A stretch of DNA of 64,000 bases from Comamonas sp. JUb58. Its GTDB lineage: Bacteria > Pseudomonadota > Gammaproteobacteria > Burkholderiales > Burkholderiaceae_C. Where the stretch lies: NCBI RefSeq assembly GCF_004364775.1, contig NZ_SOAL01000019.1, positions 59,345-123,344 on the forward strand, read 5' to 3'. A program made the position numbers and the translations under genes. The notes below the pieces were generated by a model. That model searched no databases, was not told the DNA's origin, and saw only the letters and a program-made list of their open reading frames with translations. Position 1 is the first letter of the stretch. Each line of letters begins with the position of its first letter. Of this stretch, positions 8,800 through 22,333 are shown piece after piece.

Positions 8800-10140
8800 A
8801 TGAGCCATGTCATCCATCGTTCTCTGGCCCAGGTTCCTCTTGTCGCGGTGGGCGGCAAAGGCGTGGCGTTGTTTGACCAGGCCGGCAAGGCCTACCTGGA
8901 TGCCAGTGGCGGGGCAGCGGTGTCCTGCCTGGGCCATGCGCACCCGGATGTGCTGGCGGCGATGCACCGCCAGCTCGACCAGCTGGCCTATGCCCACACC
9001 AGCTTTTTCACCACCGAGGTGCAAGAGGCGCTGGCCGACCACCTGGTCGCGCATGCGCCCGCCGGCATGACGGATGTCTACTTTGTTTCCGGCGGCTCCG
9101 AGGCGGTGGAAGCCGCGCTGAAAATGGCACGCCAGTATTTTGTCGAGATCGGCCAGCCCGAGCGCACGCACTTTGTCGCGCGCCGCCAAAGCTACCACGG
9201 CAACACCCTGGGTGCCTTGGCCGTGGGCGGCAATGAATGGCGCCGCAAGCAGTTTGCCCCCATCCTGATGGACGTGGGCCGCGTGGCCCCGGCCTATGAA
9301 TACCGCGATCGCCTGGACGGCGAGAGCCAGCCCGCCTATGTGGCGCGTCTGCTGGCCGAGATCGATGCCAAGTTCCAAGCGCTGGGCCCGGACAAGGTGA
9401 TCGCCTTTGTGGCCGAGCCGGTGGTGGGCGCGACCTTGGGCGCGGTGGCCGCCCCTGCGGGTTACTGGCAGGGCCTGCGTGCGCTCTGCGACCGCTATGG
9501 CATCTTGCTGATTGCTGACGAGGTGATGTGCGGCATGGGCCGCACCGGCAGCCTGCATGCGGTGGAGCAAGAGGGCATCAGCCCCGACCTGATGACCATT
9601 GCCAAGGGCCTGGGTGGCGGCTACCAGCCGATTGGCGCGGTGCTGGCGCAGCGCAAGGTCGTCGAGGCCATGCGGCGCGGCAGCGGCATGTTCCAGCATG
9701 GCCATACCTATATCGGCCATGCGATGGCGGCGGCCGCCGCACTGGCGGTGCAGCAGGTGATTCAGCGTGACCAGTTGCTGCCCCAGGTGCTGGCGCGTGG
9801 CGCCTACCTGCAAAAGCAGCTGCATGCCCGCTTTGACGCGCACCCCCATGTCGGCGATATCCGGGGCCGGGGGCTGTTCTGGGGGGTGGAGCTGGTGCAG
9901 GATCGCAGCAGCAAGGCCACGTTTGACCCGGCGTTCAAGCTGCATGCCAAGGTCAAGGCCCAGGCCATGGCCCATGGCTTGCTGTGCTATCCCATGGGTG
10001 GCACGATTGACGGTCTGCATGGTGACCATGTGCTGCTGGCGCCGCCCTTTATCAGCAGCGAAGCCGAACTGGACCAGGTGGTGGAGCGCCTGGGCGATGC
10101 CATCGACAAAGTGCTGGCCCAGCAGCCGGTCGCTGCCTGA
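8800..10140 (+). CDS. class III PLP-dependent aminotransferase
   Basis: This 446-residue enzyme belongs to the omega-amino-acid/diamine aminotransferase group. LDASGGAAVSCLGHAHP opens the fold, YFVSGGSEAVEAALKMARQY binds the cofactor phosphate, LIADEVMCGMGRTG carries the ring-binding aspartate, and MTIAKGLGGGYQP holds the Schiff-base lysine (K269). An AAGGAG site precedes the ATG. The following CMD-family gene begins 34 bases later and may be co-transcribed. The substrate cannot be read from the sequence; database names such as 'aspartate aminotransferase family' are only generic. Confidence 0.88.
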   Translation: MSHVIHRSLAQVPLVAVGGKGVALFDQAGKAYLDASGGAAVSCLGHAHPDVLAAMHRQLDQLAYAHTSFFTTEVQEALADHLVAHAPAGMTDVYFVSGGSEAVEAALKMARQYFVEIGQPERTHFVARRQSYHGNTLGALAVGGNEWRRKQFAPILMDVGRVAPAYEYRDRLDGESQPAYVARLLAEIDAKFQALGPDKVIAFVAEPVVGATLGAVAAPAGYWQGLRALCDRYGILLIADEVMCGMGRTGSLHAVEQEGISPDLMTIAKGLGGGYQPIGAVLAQRKVVEAMRRGSGMFQHGHTYIGHAMAAAAALAVQQVIQRDQLLPQVLARGAYLQKQLHARFDAHPHVGDIRGRGLFWGVELVQDRSSKATFDPAFKLHAKVKAQAMAHGLLCYPMGGTIDGLHGDHVLLAPPFISSEAELDQVVERLGDAIDKVLAQQPVAA

Positions 10141-10174
10141 AACGCCCCCGAAACGATCTGAAAGAACCCGCCCG

Positions 10175-10744
10175 ATGACGCCTACCCAGGACCGCCTGCC
10201 GCCCTTGCCCCCCGAGGCTTGGAGCGAAGAACAGCGCCGCTATGCCCAGCCCATCATCGATGGCCCGCGCGGCGCGCTGATATCGCCCTTTGTGCCTTTG
10301 CTGCGCAGCCCCGAGTTGATGGACCACACCCAGCGTCTGGGCGAGTACCTGCGCTACCGCAGCGCCATCGGTGTGCGCCTGACCGAGCTGGCCATTCTGG
10401 TCACGGCCCGGCAGTGGACGCAGCAGGTGGAATGGGCCATCCATGCGCCGATTGCGCTGCGCGAAGGCGTGAGCCAGGCGACCGTGGATGCCGTGGCCCA
10501 AGGCCGCCGCCCCGAGACCATGCCTGAGGACGAAGCCGTTGTGCATGACTTCTGCATCGAGCTGCACCAGCAGCGCCAGGTGAGCGACGCGACCTGGGCC
10601 CGGGCCCAGCAGCGGTTTGGCGACAAGGGCGTGATGGACCTGATCGGTATCAATGGCTACTACAGCCTGCTGTCGATGGTGATGAATGCGGCGCGCACCA
10701 CGGTGCCGGCATCCACGGCGCAGCCGCTGGCGCCTTTGGGCTGA
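10175..10744 (+). CDS. carboxymuconolactone decarboxylase family protein
   Basis: This 189-residue all-helical protein resembles the CMD/AhpD-like superfamily, with RLTELAILVTARQWTQQVEW and IALREGVSQATVDAV matching the core helices. The redox CxxC of true AhpD proteins is absent, so a peroxidase role is unlikely. The ATG at 10175 lies 34 bases after the aminotransferase, suggesting co-expression. The reaction is unknown. Confidence 0.8.
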   Translation: MTPTQDRLPPLPPEAWSEEQRRYAQPIIDGPRGALISPFVPLLRSPELMDHTQRLGEYLRYRSAIGVRLTELAILVTARQWTQQVEWAIHAPIALREGVSQATVDAVAQGRRPETMPEDEAVVHDFCIELHQQRQVSDATWARAQQRFGDKGVMDLIGINGYYSLLSMVMNAARTTVPASTAQPLAPLG

Positions 10745-10772
10745 TCGCTGTGGCATCGCCGACAATCGGCCG

Positions 10773-11300
10773 ATGCGTTTCTCTTCCCACGACCAGCCCC
10801 GCTGGTCCCTTGAACCCCTGACCGCGCAGCACCTGGATGGCCTGATGCAGGTGCAACTGGCCTGCTATGGCGCGGACTTTTTGGAGAGCGCCGCGCTGTA
10901 TGCGGCGCGCTTGGCCAGCCCGGTGCAGTGCTCGCTGGTCATCGTGCAAGGCGCTGAGGTGCTGGCCTATCTTGCCGCCTACCACTCTGTGCTGGGCAAG
11001 GTGACGCCCCTGCATGGCGGCTTTGCCTGTGCAGCACCCGCCGATACCCTGTACCTGCATGACATGGCCGTGGCCCCGGCGCGCGCTGGTGAGGGCCTGG
11101 CCTCTGCGCTGCTGCAGGCCATGCTGCAACAGGCACAGGCCGATGGGCTGCGCTACTCGGCCTTGGTCTCTGTGATGGGCTCGCAGCCGTATTGGCAGCG
11201 CAAGGGCTATGCGCCGCTGCTGCCCTGGTCGGCCCAGGAGCGGGATGCCCTGCACAGCTATGGCGAGGATGCGCAGTACATGGCGCAAGCCCTGGCCTGA
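10773..11300 (+). CDS. GNAT family N-acetyltransferase
   Basis: This 175-residue protein has the GNAT acetyl-CoA fold: TLYLHDMAVAPARAGEGLASALL is the beta4/pyrophosphate-loop region (about residues 90-112) and PYWQRKGYAPLL the C-terminal strand region. ATG 10773 lies 28 bases after the CMD-family gene. The acceptor substrate is unknown. Confidence 0.82.
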   Translation: MRFSSHDQPRWSLEPLTAQHLDGLMQVQLACYGADFLESAALYAARLASPVQCSLVIVQGAEVLAYLAAYHSVLGKVTPLHGGFACAAPADTLYLHDMAVAPARAGEGLASALLQAMLQQAQADGLRYSALVSVMGSQPYWQRKGYAPLLPWSAQERDALHSYGEDAQYMAQALA

Positions 11301-11316
11301 GGCCAAACACCAGACG

Positions 11317-11343
11317 CAAAAAAAGGCCAGCGCATGGCTGGCC
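11317..11343 (-). terminator. rho-independent terminator of the PepSY gene
   Basis: Read on the minus strand, GGCCAGC (11343-11337) and GCTGGCC (11331-11325) form a 7-bp stem with a 5-base loop, followed by seven Ts. It lies just past the 3' end of the PepSY gene. Confidence 0.75.
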
Positions 11344-11367
11344 GGGGCGGCTTGCTGCGCGACCCGC

Positions 11368-11886
11368 TTACTGGTGGATGTTGCCGTTGATGGCATGCAC
11401 GCGCACTTCCACCTCGGTGTTGGCCGCGTTGATGATCTTCACGTCATAGGTCAGCACGCCCAGGTGGTCGTCCAGGTCCACCTCGATGGCCTTGCCGGGG
11501 GTGTGCTTCAGCGCAGTGGCGATGGCGTCGCTGATGCTGATCTTGGCAGCGGCCAGGCGGTCGGTGTCCTTTTTCTCGGCGGCACCGTCGTCCTTGTTTT
11601 CCAGCACCTGGGCGGCGTCCAGCGCGCTGAACTTGAGCTTGATCTCACGGCCTTGGGCGTTGATGCCGCTGACTTCGTAGATGGGCTGCTTTTTCTTGGT
11701 GTCGATCTCGGCTTGCAAGACCTTGAGGCCATGCTGGCTCTGTGCGCTTTGGATGGCCTGCGTCAGATCCAAACGCGCCGCTTGCACGGCGGCGATCTTC
11801 TCTGCGGTGCTGGCAAAGGCGCTGCCGCTCAGCGACGCCAGGGCAAGCGTCAAGGCCAGAGCGGTGGTGGAGAGGGTGCGTTGCAT
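11368..11886 (-). CDS. secreted PepSY domain protein
   Basis: This 172-residue protein has a signal peptide (about residues 1-26, hydrophobic and ending ASLSGSAFAS) and two PepSY-like segments. One is DLTQAIQSAQSQHGLKVLQAEI; the other is ISISDAIATALKHTPGKAIEVDL with LTYDVKIINAANTEVEVRVHAINGNI. PepSY domains often inhibit proteases or sit in periplasmic stress proteins. ATG 11886 is favoured because AAAGGA precedes it by 7 bases; a TTG at 11901 is the alternative. It forms a single-gene unit with its own terminator. Confidence 0.8.
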   Translation of the reverse strand: MQRTLSTTALALTLALASLSGSAFASTAEKIAAVQAARLDLTQAIQSAQSQHGLKVLQAEIDTKKKQPIYEVSGINAQGREIKLKFSALDAAQVLENKDDGAAEKKDTDRLAAAKISISDAIATALKHTPGKAIEVDLDDHLGVLTYDVKIINAANTEVEVRVHAINGNIHQ

Positions 11887-12103
11887 GGTCAATCCTTTCA
11901 AGCGGAAGCTGATAAACGATAGTCGGTATAAATAATATTAATAGATTTTTATTGGCGATAGCTTGCGCATTGTCAGTGTTTGTCAAGGCCGTTGGAGTAG
12001 GTGGTGGCCCTGCACAGCCGTAGGCCAAGACTGCCATGCCGGACAGCGGCAACAGCAGGCCGCTAAAATGCGGCCTTTGTCGCTTTTTTCTTCCTCCACT
12101 CCC

Positions 12104-15612
<3,509 letters not shown>

Positions 15613-15663
15613 GCGCCTCGCGCGCTCTGTGCCCGGGTTGTGGCCCAGGGCATGCGACACACA

Positions 15664-15695
15664 AAACCAGCACCGGCAACGGCGCTGGTTTTTTT
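15664..15695 (+). terminator. rho-independent terminator after gapA
   Basis: AAACCAGC (15664-15671) pairs with GCTGGTTT (15684-15691) and is followed by more Ts. Confidence 0.8.
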
Positions 15696-15764
15696 GTGCC
15701 CGTTTGCAACCGTGTTGGGGCAGAAAGGCCTATATTGGCTTATCGAACCAGGAGATATAGCGAT

Positions 15765-16172
15765 ATGGCGCAGCAGGCACAAGCCCAGGCACAGAGCACG
15801 ACCAGCAACTACCGTGTGGATCTGCACAACCCCCAAGGCCATGCATGGCATGGTGATGAGCCGCAGGCCGTTGGCGGTGGCGATACGGCCCCCAGCCCCA
15901 TGCAGCTGCTGCTGTCGGCCCTGGGTGCCTGCACGACGATTACGGTGCAGATGTATGCACAGCGCAAGGCCTGGCCGCTGACAGGCGTGAAGGTGGAGCT
16001 GGCGCTGAACCCCGATGGCAGTGTCGCCTCGGGCAACGACATCGTGCGAAGCATTCAGCTGGAAGGTGATTTGAGCGAAGAGCAGCGCAGCCGGCTCAAG
16101 CAGATTGCAGAAGCCTGCCCGGTGCACAAGTTGTTGGTGGGTGAGGTGCGGGTAACCACGGCGCTGGCTTGA
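15765..16172 (+). CDS. OsmC family protein
   Basis: This 135-residue protein belongs to the OsmC/Ohr-like fold, with [25 protein letters not shown] holding the first conserved cysteine (about residue 58) and ACPVHKLL the second (about residue 122). Paired cysteines in this family reduce organic hydroperoxides. AGGAGA precedes the ATG at 15765. It is YhfA/OsmC-like rather than a classic Ohr by sequence style. The peroxidase function is family inference. Confidence 0.83.
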   Translation: MAQQAQAQAQSTTSNYRVDLHNPQGHAWHGDEPQAVGGGDTAPSPMQLLLSALGACTTITVQMYAQRKAWPLTGVKVELALNPDGSVASGNDIVRSIQLEGDLSEEQRSRLKQIAEACPVHKLLVGEVRVTTALA

Positions 16173-16347
16173 GGCTGGCCGGATACCCGAGACGGCGCGC
16201 AGGCCGTACAAAGCGGCGTGCCGCTGAAAGCGCTTTTCAGCGCTTGAAAACGTTCAGAGTGACACTCACAACCTTGAGACGATGTACAAAGCGGTTAGTG
16301 AAACTAACGGCTCTGTAGCAAGGTTTCAAAGGCCGTGGTCGTCGCTC

Positions 16348-16590
16348 TTATTGCACAACGATATTGTTGTGGTCGATGTGGTAATCAAAGTCGGGCTTGG
16401 CCAGCGACACGGTCACTGGCTGGCCTTCGATGGTCCAGGACAGCACAAAGCTGGCAATGGCCGTCGAGACATCGACTTCCATGGGGGTGGGAATGGTTTC
16501 CAGCTGACCGTCCCCGATGCGGTGCTGAACGATACCTACCACGCGAGCCTTGAAGTTCTCGGGGTAGTTGTGGGAGTGTTGAGTCGTCAT
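16348..16590 (-). CDS. hypothetical protein, 80 residues
   Basis: This small cytoplasmic protein starts MTTQHSHNYPENFKARVVG and alternates strand-like segments (VDVSTAIASFVLSWTIEG, then PVTVSLAKPDFDYHIDHNN). The minus-strand start is preceded by AAAGGTGACA, a fair ribosome site. It is convergent with the OsmC gene and divergent from the pirin gene. I do not recognise the family. Confidence 0.55.
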   Translation of the reverse strand: MTTQHSHNYPENFKARVVGIVQHRIGDGQLETIPTPMEVDVSTAIASFVLSWTIEGQPVTVSLAKPDFDYHIDHNNIVVQ

Positions 16591-16902
16591 TGGTTGTCAC
16601 CTTTCAATGAGGGGGCACCGAATTCCAGCCTCGCAGGCTAAGCTGCAAAGCTGGAGTCATGGAAGCCGCCAGCACGACCTGGCAAATCTGAGAGTTGCAC
16701 CGGCTGCCAGAGCGAATCCCTGGGAGCCTGTCGTCGCGCCAGCTGCTGCCGGGCGCTAACACGTTGGAATATGTGGCAGCGAAGCCCTCTCTGGTCATCA
16801 CCGCCGCACGACTTGTTTGTACCATACACCGAAGGCATTTATGTGTAGGTCTGTTTCGTCGAGGCTTGCGCGTGCTTTGCACCCCTATAGAGGAGCTTGA
16901 AT
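16591..16902. other. intergenic region upstream of the pirin gene
   Basis: About 310 bases between two divergent genes. It must hold both promoters, but I see no consensus pair I would defend. The AGGAG at 16891-16895 is the pirin ribosome site. Confidence 0.4.
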
Positions 16903-17811
16903 ATGGATACCAAAGTATTGAGACACTATCCCGGACGCATGGCCGATGTGGGCGGCGTGCCGGTGCTTCGCGCCCTGCCGCAGCGCGGGCGGCGCATGGT
17001 GGGCGCATGGTGTTTTCTGGACCACGCGGGCCCCTCGCACTTTGAGAGCGGCCCTGGCATGCAGGTGGGGCCGCACCCGCACACCTGTCTGCAGACCTTT
17101 ACCTGGATGATCGAGGGCGAGATCCTGCACCGCGACAGTCTGGGCAGCGAGCAGCCGATCCGCCCCGGCCAGGTCAACCTGATGACCGCCGGCAAGGGCA
17201 TTGCGCATTCGGAAGAAAGCCTGGGCAAGCCGGACTTTCATGCGGTGCAGCTGTGGATTGCGCTGCCCAAGGACCAGCGCTTTATGCCGCCGCGCTTCCA
17301 GCATTACCCGCAGCTGCCCCGGCTGCAGCAGCAGGGCATACAGATGACGGTGCTGGCCGGCGACTGGCTGGGCCAGCAGGCGCCCACCGAAGTGCACAGC
17401 CCGCTGGTGGCCGTCGATATGGAAGCGGCGCAGGCCACGAGCGCCACCTTGGCACTGCGGCCCGATTTTGAGTATGCGGTGCTCTGCCTGTACGGCGATC
17501 TGCAGGTCAACGGCGAGCCGGCCCCGGGCAATGAACTGGTCTACCTGCCCGATGGGCAGACGAGCCTGGATCTGCAATGCGGCGCCGGCAGCCGCTGCAT
17601 TCTGCTGGGTGGCACGCCCTATGAAGGCGGCGTGATGATCTGGTGGAACTTTGTCGGCCAGAGCCAGGAAGAGATCGAAGGCTTTTTGCGCGACTGGCAA
17701 AACGGCGAAGGCTTTGGGGCGCCGGTGGCCTCACCCTTGCCGGCGCTGGTGCCTCCTTCGCTGGAAGGCGTGCATCTGCGCAGCCCGGACGAGGCACCCG
17801 CCAAGGACTGA
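16903..17811 (+). CDS. pirin family protein
   Basis: This 302-residue bicupin matches the pirin family. The metal-binding motif GPHPHTCLQTFTWMIEGEI (about residues 57-75), AGKGIAHSE (about residue 100) and the C-terminal cupin with LLGGTPYEGGVMIWWNFVG are visible. Bacterial pirins are iron proteins, some with quercetinase activity. ATG 16903 sits 7 bases after AGGAG; a TTG at 16897 is less likely. It ends 6 bases before the convergent dinG gene. Confidence 0.9.
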   Translation: MDTKVLRHYPGRMADVGGVPVLRALPQRGRRMVGAWCFLDHAGPSHFESGPGMQVGPHPHTCLQTFTWMIEGEILHRDSLGSEQPIRPGQVNLMTAGKGIAHSEESLGKPDFHAVQLWIALPKDQRFMPPRFQHYPQLPRLQQQGIQMTVLAGDWLGQQAPTEVHSPLVAVDMEAAQATSATLALRPDFEYAVLCLYGDLQVNGEPAPGNELVYLPDGQTSLDLQCGAGSRCILLGGTPYEGGVMIWWNFVGQSQEEIEGFLRDWQNGEGFGAPVASPLPALVPPSLEGVHLRSPDEAPAKD

Positions 17812-17817
17812 TAAACC

Positions 17818-20016
17818 TTAGGTGTTGGCCATGCGGCGGTGCAAGGTAAAGGGCGGCAGGCTGGCCAGCAGCCGCTGGCCATAGCCGGTGCGCACCAGGC
17901 GCTTGTCGTAGCAGTAGACATGGGCCTGGTCCACCTCGGTGCGGATCGCGCGGCCCACCCACTGGGCCAGGCGAATGGCGGTGGCGGGCACGACGATTTC
18001 GCTGAAGGGGTCGCGGCCCGAGTTTTTCAACCACTCGGCGCGGGCCTCGTCGACGGGGTCATCGGGCGGTGCAAACGGCAGCTTGGTGATGAACAGCGAT
18101 TCGCACAGCGCGCCAGGCAGGTCCAGCCCCTCACCAAAGCTTTGCATGCCAAAGATGATGCTGGGCAGGCCTGCGGCAACGCGCTCGCGGTGCTGGTGCA
18201 GCAGCTGGCTGCGCGGCAAGGTGTTTTGCACCAGCACGTGCTGGCGCATGGCCGTGGGCAGCGCATCGACCGCCAGGCGCATCTGCTCGCGCGAGGTGAA
18301 CAGCACCAAGCCGCCCGACTGCACCTGGGCCAGGTCTTCGAGCAGCGCGTCCACCATCTCGCTGGTGAACTGCTGGGGCGTGCGCGGGTCGGCCTGGGTT
18401 TCGGTGACGACCAGGCTGCCTTGCTCGGCATAGTTGAAGGGGCTGGCGACCTCCAGGGTGGAGACGGCCGGGTCGTTGTAGAGGCCCGATTCGCGCAAGA
18501 AGAAATCGAATTGGCCGCCGCTGGTGAGCGTGGCCGAGGTGAGCACGGCGCCGCGCACCTGGCTCCAGAGATGGTGGCGCAGGGTGGAGCCGGGGATCAC
18601 CGGGCTGGCATAGGCCTTGATCGCCACAAAATCGCCCACGACATCCAGGGTGAACCACTTGGCCGCCGGCACGCTGCCCTGGGGCGCATCCTGCAGCAGC
18701 AGCTGGGTGGTGTCATGCACGGCCTCCAGGCGCGGGGCCAGGCTGCCCACCTGGGCATACAGGGTGGACAGGCGCTTGGCCTCATCGGGCCGGTCGCGCA
18801 TCTGCGAGCGCAGGGCCTTGGAGATGGCCTGCAGCACATCCAGAAAAGCGCTGGCGTGGTGCGCGGCCTGGGCCAGCGGCTCGACCAGTGCGGGCGGCAG
18901 TTCGCCACGCGGCAGGCGCACGCGGGCAGGGCCCCGTCCGCCTGATTGCAGCTGCTGGCGCATGCCTTCGCCGTATTCGTCCATCAACAGCCTGGCGCAA
19001 TCCTGCAAATGCTGGCGCAGCTGGGCGGAATGGCGCGGGATGTCGGCGATCTCGCTGACCTCCACCAAGGCGCCCACGCGCTGCGCGCGGCTGGCGAGCT
19101 TGTCGATCCAGGTGAGCTGGCTCAGGTTCATCTCGCAGGCGAACTGCGACAGCGCGGTGCCGGGCAGGTGGTGGGCCTCGTCCAGGATCAGCAGGCAGTT
19201 GTCCAGCTCGGGCAGCAGGCGCGCGCCCAAGGTGGACAGCAGCAGATCATGGTTGGCCACCAGCACCTGGGCCTGGACCAGGTCCTTGCGTTTTTCGTAA
19301 TAGGTGCAGCTGCCAAACACCGGGCAGTGCTTGCCGGTGCAGGAGCTGCCTTCGGCGGCGACCGGGCTCCAGACCTCGGGCTCGGGCGGGGTGTCCAGGC
19401 TGTCGCGGTCACCATCCCAGCCCCGGGTGGTCAGCGCATCGGCCATGCTGGTGTAGAACTGCAGGCGCGCCGCATTCTCCTGTGGGCTGCGCTGTGACTG
19501 GCGCGCCTGCGCGGCTTCTTCGGGAAAGAAATCGTCGTCGATGGGCTCGCCGCCGTCCGTGCCATCGCCCTGGGCCACGCTCGCCAGGCGCTCGAGCTTG
19601 AGCTTGCAGACATAGCGGCCCCGGCCCTTGGCCAGCGCGTATTTGAATGGCTGGTCCATCTGCTGGGCCAGCGCCGGCAAATCCTTGTTCACCAGCTGCT
19701 CCTGGAGCGCCACCGTGGCCGTCGAGATCAGCACCCGGGTGCCCCGCTGCAGCGCCATCGCAATGGCAGGCACCGCATAGGCCAGCGATTTGCCCACGCC
19801 CGTGCCGGCCTGGATCACCGCAATGGCGCGTTGCGGCTCTTCGTCCTCTTCGAGCTTGCCCAGCTGGGCCGCAGCAAAGGTCTCGGCCACTTTTTCGGCC
19901 ATCAGCCGCTGGCCGGGGCGCGAGCGAAAGCCACCCTCGATATTGACCATGCGATCGAAGGCGGAAACAGCGCTGCGGGCCCATTCGGAACTAGACATAG
20001 GCGGGGAGTGTGGCAT
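17818..20016 (-). CDS. dinG: ATP-dependent DNA helicase DinG
   Basis: This 732-residue superfamily-2 helicase (E. coli DinG has 716 residues) unwinds DNA 5' to 3' and is linked to R-loop and replication repair. Walker A is QAGTGVGKSLAYAVPA (about residue 70) and the DEAH box is LLILDEAHHLPG. The 4Fe-4S cysteines lie in GRYVCKLKL and SCTGKHCPVFGSCTYYEKR. Motif VI is RLAQWVGRAIRTEVD. Starts at 20016 or 19998 are both possible; neither has a good ribosome site. It is convergent with pirin. Confidence 0.93.
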   Translation of the reverse strand: MPHSPPMSSSEWARSAVSAFDRMVNIEGGFRSRPGQRLMAEKVAETFAAAQLGKLEEDEEPQRAIAVIQAGTGVGKSLAYAVPAIAMALQRGTRVLISTATVALQEQLVNKDLPALAQQMDQPFKYALAKGRGRYVCKLKLERLASVAQGDGTDGGEPIDDDFFPEEAAQARQSQRSPQENAARLQFYTSMADALTTRGWDGDRDSLDTPPEPEVWSPVAAEGSSCTGKHCPVFGSCTYYEKRKDLVQAQVLVANHDLLLSTLGARLLPELDNCLLILDEAHHLPGTALSQFACEMNLSQLTWIDKLASRAQRVGALVEVSEIADIPRHSAQLRQHLQDCARLLMDEYGEGMRQQLQSGGRGPARVRLPRGELPPALVEPLAQAAHHASAFLDVLQAISKALRSQMRDRPDEAKRLSTLYAQVGSLAPRLEAVHDTTQLLLQDAPQGSVPAAKWFTLDVVGDFVAIKAYASPVIPGSTLRHHLWSQVRGAVLTSATLTSGGQFDFFLRESGLYNDPAVSTLEVASPFNYAEQGSLVVTETQADPRTPQQFTSEMVDALLEDLAQVQSGGLVLFTSREQMRLAVDALPTAMRQHVLVQNTLPRSQLLHQHRERVAAGLPSIIFGMQSFGEGLDLPGALCESLFITKLPFAPPDDPVDEARAEWLKNSGRDPFSEIVVPATAIRLAQWVGRAIRTEVDQAHVYCYDKRLVRTGYGQRLLASLPPFTLHRRMANT

Positions 20017-20102
20017 GGATCGGCAGGCCAGCAGGATACTGGGGTTTTATCCTGTATTTTGAAAATGTTAATGGGTATTAGTAGAACCTATTAATAGTCT
20101 TG

Positions 20103-20128
20103 CAAATGTGTAGTGATACTCACATTTG
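20103..20128. repeat. long inverted repeat in an AT-rich gap
   Basis: CAAATGTG (20103-20110) and CACATTTG (20121-20128) are complementary, and the inner AGT/ACT extends the stem to about 11 bp with one bulge. It lies in the 370-base gap (20017-20387) between dinG and the polysaccharide remnant. A T-run follows six bases later, so it could be a weak terminator or an old operator. I see no gene in the gap. Confidence 0.4.
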
Positions 20129-20387
20129 TCTGCATTTTTTGAACTTTATCTGCACTAGATTGATGTGCGGTTGCAGGCTATGGGAGTGAGGCAAAACAAT
20201 GACTGAGCGAGCATTTAGAAATGCAGCAATAAGGTACGTGCCTTCCTGTTATCCACGTCACTCAAGGTCAGAGTGGCCAACGATCAAATCACGACCACAG
20301 TCCTTGGCTGCAAATCAAAAATCAGCAAGCGGCCCCTGAAAAGCGCTGAGGCACTGCCCCAGACCTCCTACTATCGAGATAATCCCC

Positions 20388-20616
20388 ATGCCCAAACTCA
20401 CACCCGTCATCCTGTGCGGTGGCAATGGAACCAGCGAGGGCGCAATGCTGACCTTTGGCATTGTGGCCAACCGGCCGGAGACGGGCTACGGCGATATCCA
20501 GAAAGGGCCGGAAGCCTTGGCTGTGCGATGCCCGCACCCAGGGCCTGGCGCGTGCCGCCAGCTACTCCTGGCAGCGCTGCGCAGCGGAGACCTTGGCGGT
20601 TTACCAGGCGCTGTGA
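20388..20616 (+). pseudogene. remnant of a polysaccharide locus: manC fragments joined to a glycosyltransferase tail
   Basis: The frame starting at 20388 reads MPKLTPVILCGGNGT, the exact style of a mannose-1-phosphate guanylyltransferase (ManC/AlgA) N-terminus. It then jumps to MLTFGIVANRPETGYGDI, which resembles an internal ManC segment normally over 150 residues downstream. From 20527 another frame reads LARAASYSWQRCAAETLAVY and stops at 20616, which resembles the C-terminus of a group 1 glycosyltransferase. So at least two genes were deleted down to about 230 bases. No complete product is possible. The stop of the COG0523 gene is only 14 bases away. Confidence 0.7.
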
Positions 20617-20629
20617 GGCGGCGAATGTC

Positions 20630-21871
<1,242 letters not shown>

Positions 21872-21956
21872 CGTGGAATGCGGGGTTGGCGCTGGCTGGG
21901 GTGGCTTGCTGCATGCCCAGGCCAGCGTTGGGTGGTGCCTGTGTTGGTAATGCGAT

Positions 21957-21968
21957 ATGTTATAACAT
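21957..21968. promoter_or_regulatory. Zur-box-like palindrome 1 (divergent promoter)
   Basis: ATGTTATAACAT is a perfect 12-bp palindrome inside GATATGTTATAACATAAC, close to the known enterobacterial Zur consensus core (ATGTTATA...). It sits midway between the COG0523 gene and the gene pair with zur, so it could control both directions. The same 12-mer recurs at 22874. Confidence 0.72.
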
Positions 21969-22048
21969 AACAAATTGAAGCTCGTTTTTCTCAAACGTTC
22001 AACGGGAACCGGGAGGAGGGCAGCTGTTGAGATGTGGAAAGGACAACG

Positions 22049-22306
22049 ATGATTCCAAGAACCTACGCGCAGTGGCGGCACTGCATCACCGTCGAATGCG
22101 GCATCCCCTTGAGCGCAGACTTCATCGCGCAACGCCTGGCGGTCTGGCGCAATCCGGGGCTGGAGGAAACCCAGCGCTTTCGGCGCCTCTACGGCTATGC
22201 GCATTGGCAGGCGGTGCAGCACTGGTTGGTGCAAGCCGCGCAAGAGCAGGAGGCCGCCGCCGCTGCGGAGCCCCCGCTGGCAGCGTCCGCACAGCAGACC
22301 GGCTAA
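22049..22306 (+). CDS. small hypothetical protein co-transcribed with zur, 85 residues
   Basis: The ATG at 22049 follows GGAAAGGA by about 6 bases. The protein begins [20 protein letters not shown] and contains [15 protein letters not shown] and [17 protein letters not shown], an amphipathic helical protein with two cysteine/histidine-containing turns and an alanine-rich tail. It begins 80 bp after the Zur-like box and ends 27 bases before zur. I do not recognise the family; placement suggests a role in zinc limitation. Confidence 0.65.
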   Translation: MIPRTYAQWRHCITVECGIPLSADFIAQRLAVWRNPGLEETQRFRRLYGYAHWQAVQHWLVQAAQEQEAAAAAEPPLAASAQQTG

Positions 22307-22333
22307 ACTCTGGCCTCTGCCTTTGTTGTCACC

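Noticed and set aside
11963..12103. N-terminal extension of transketolase
   Set aside because: The extra 47 residues are not transketolase-like; ATG at 12104 gives the known N-terminus.
16604..17008. 134-codon antisense frame at the pirin promoter
   Set aside because: Arg/Pro/Ala-rich with no motif; overlaps the pirin N-terminus.
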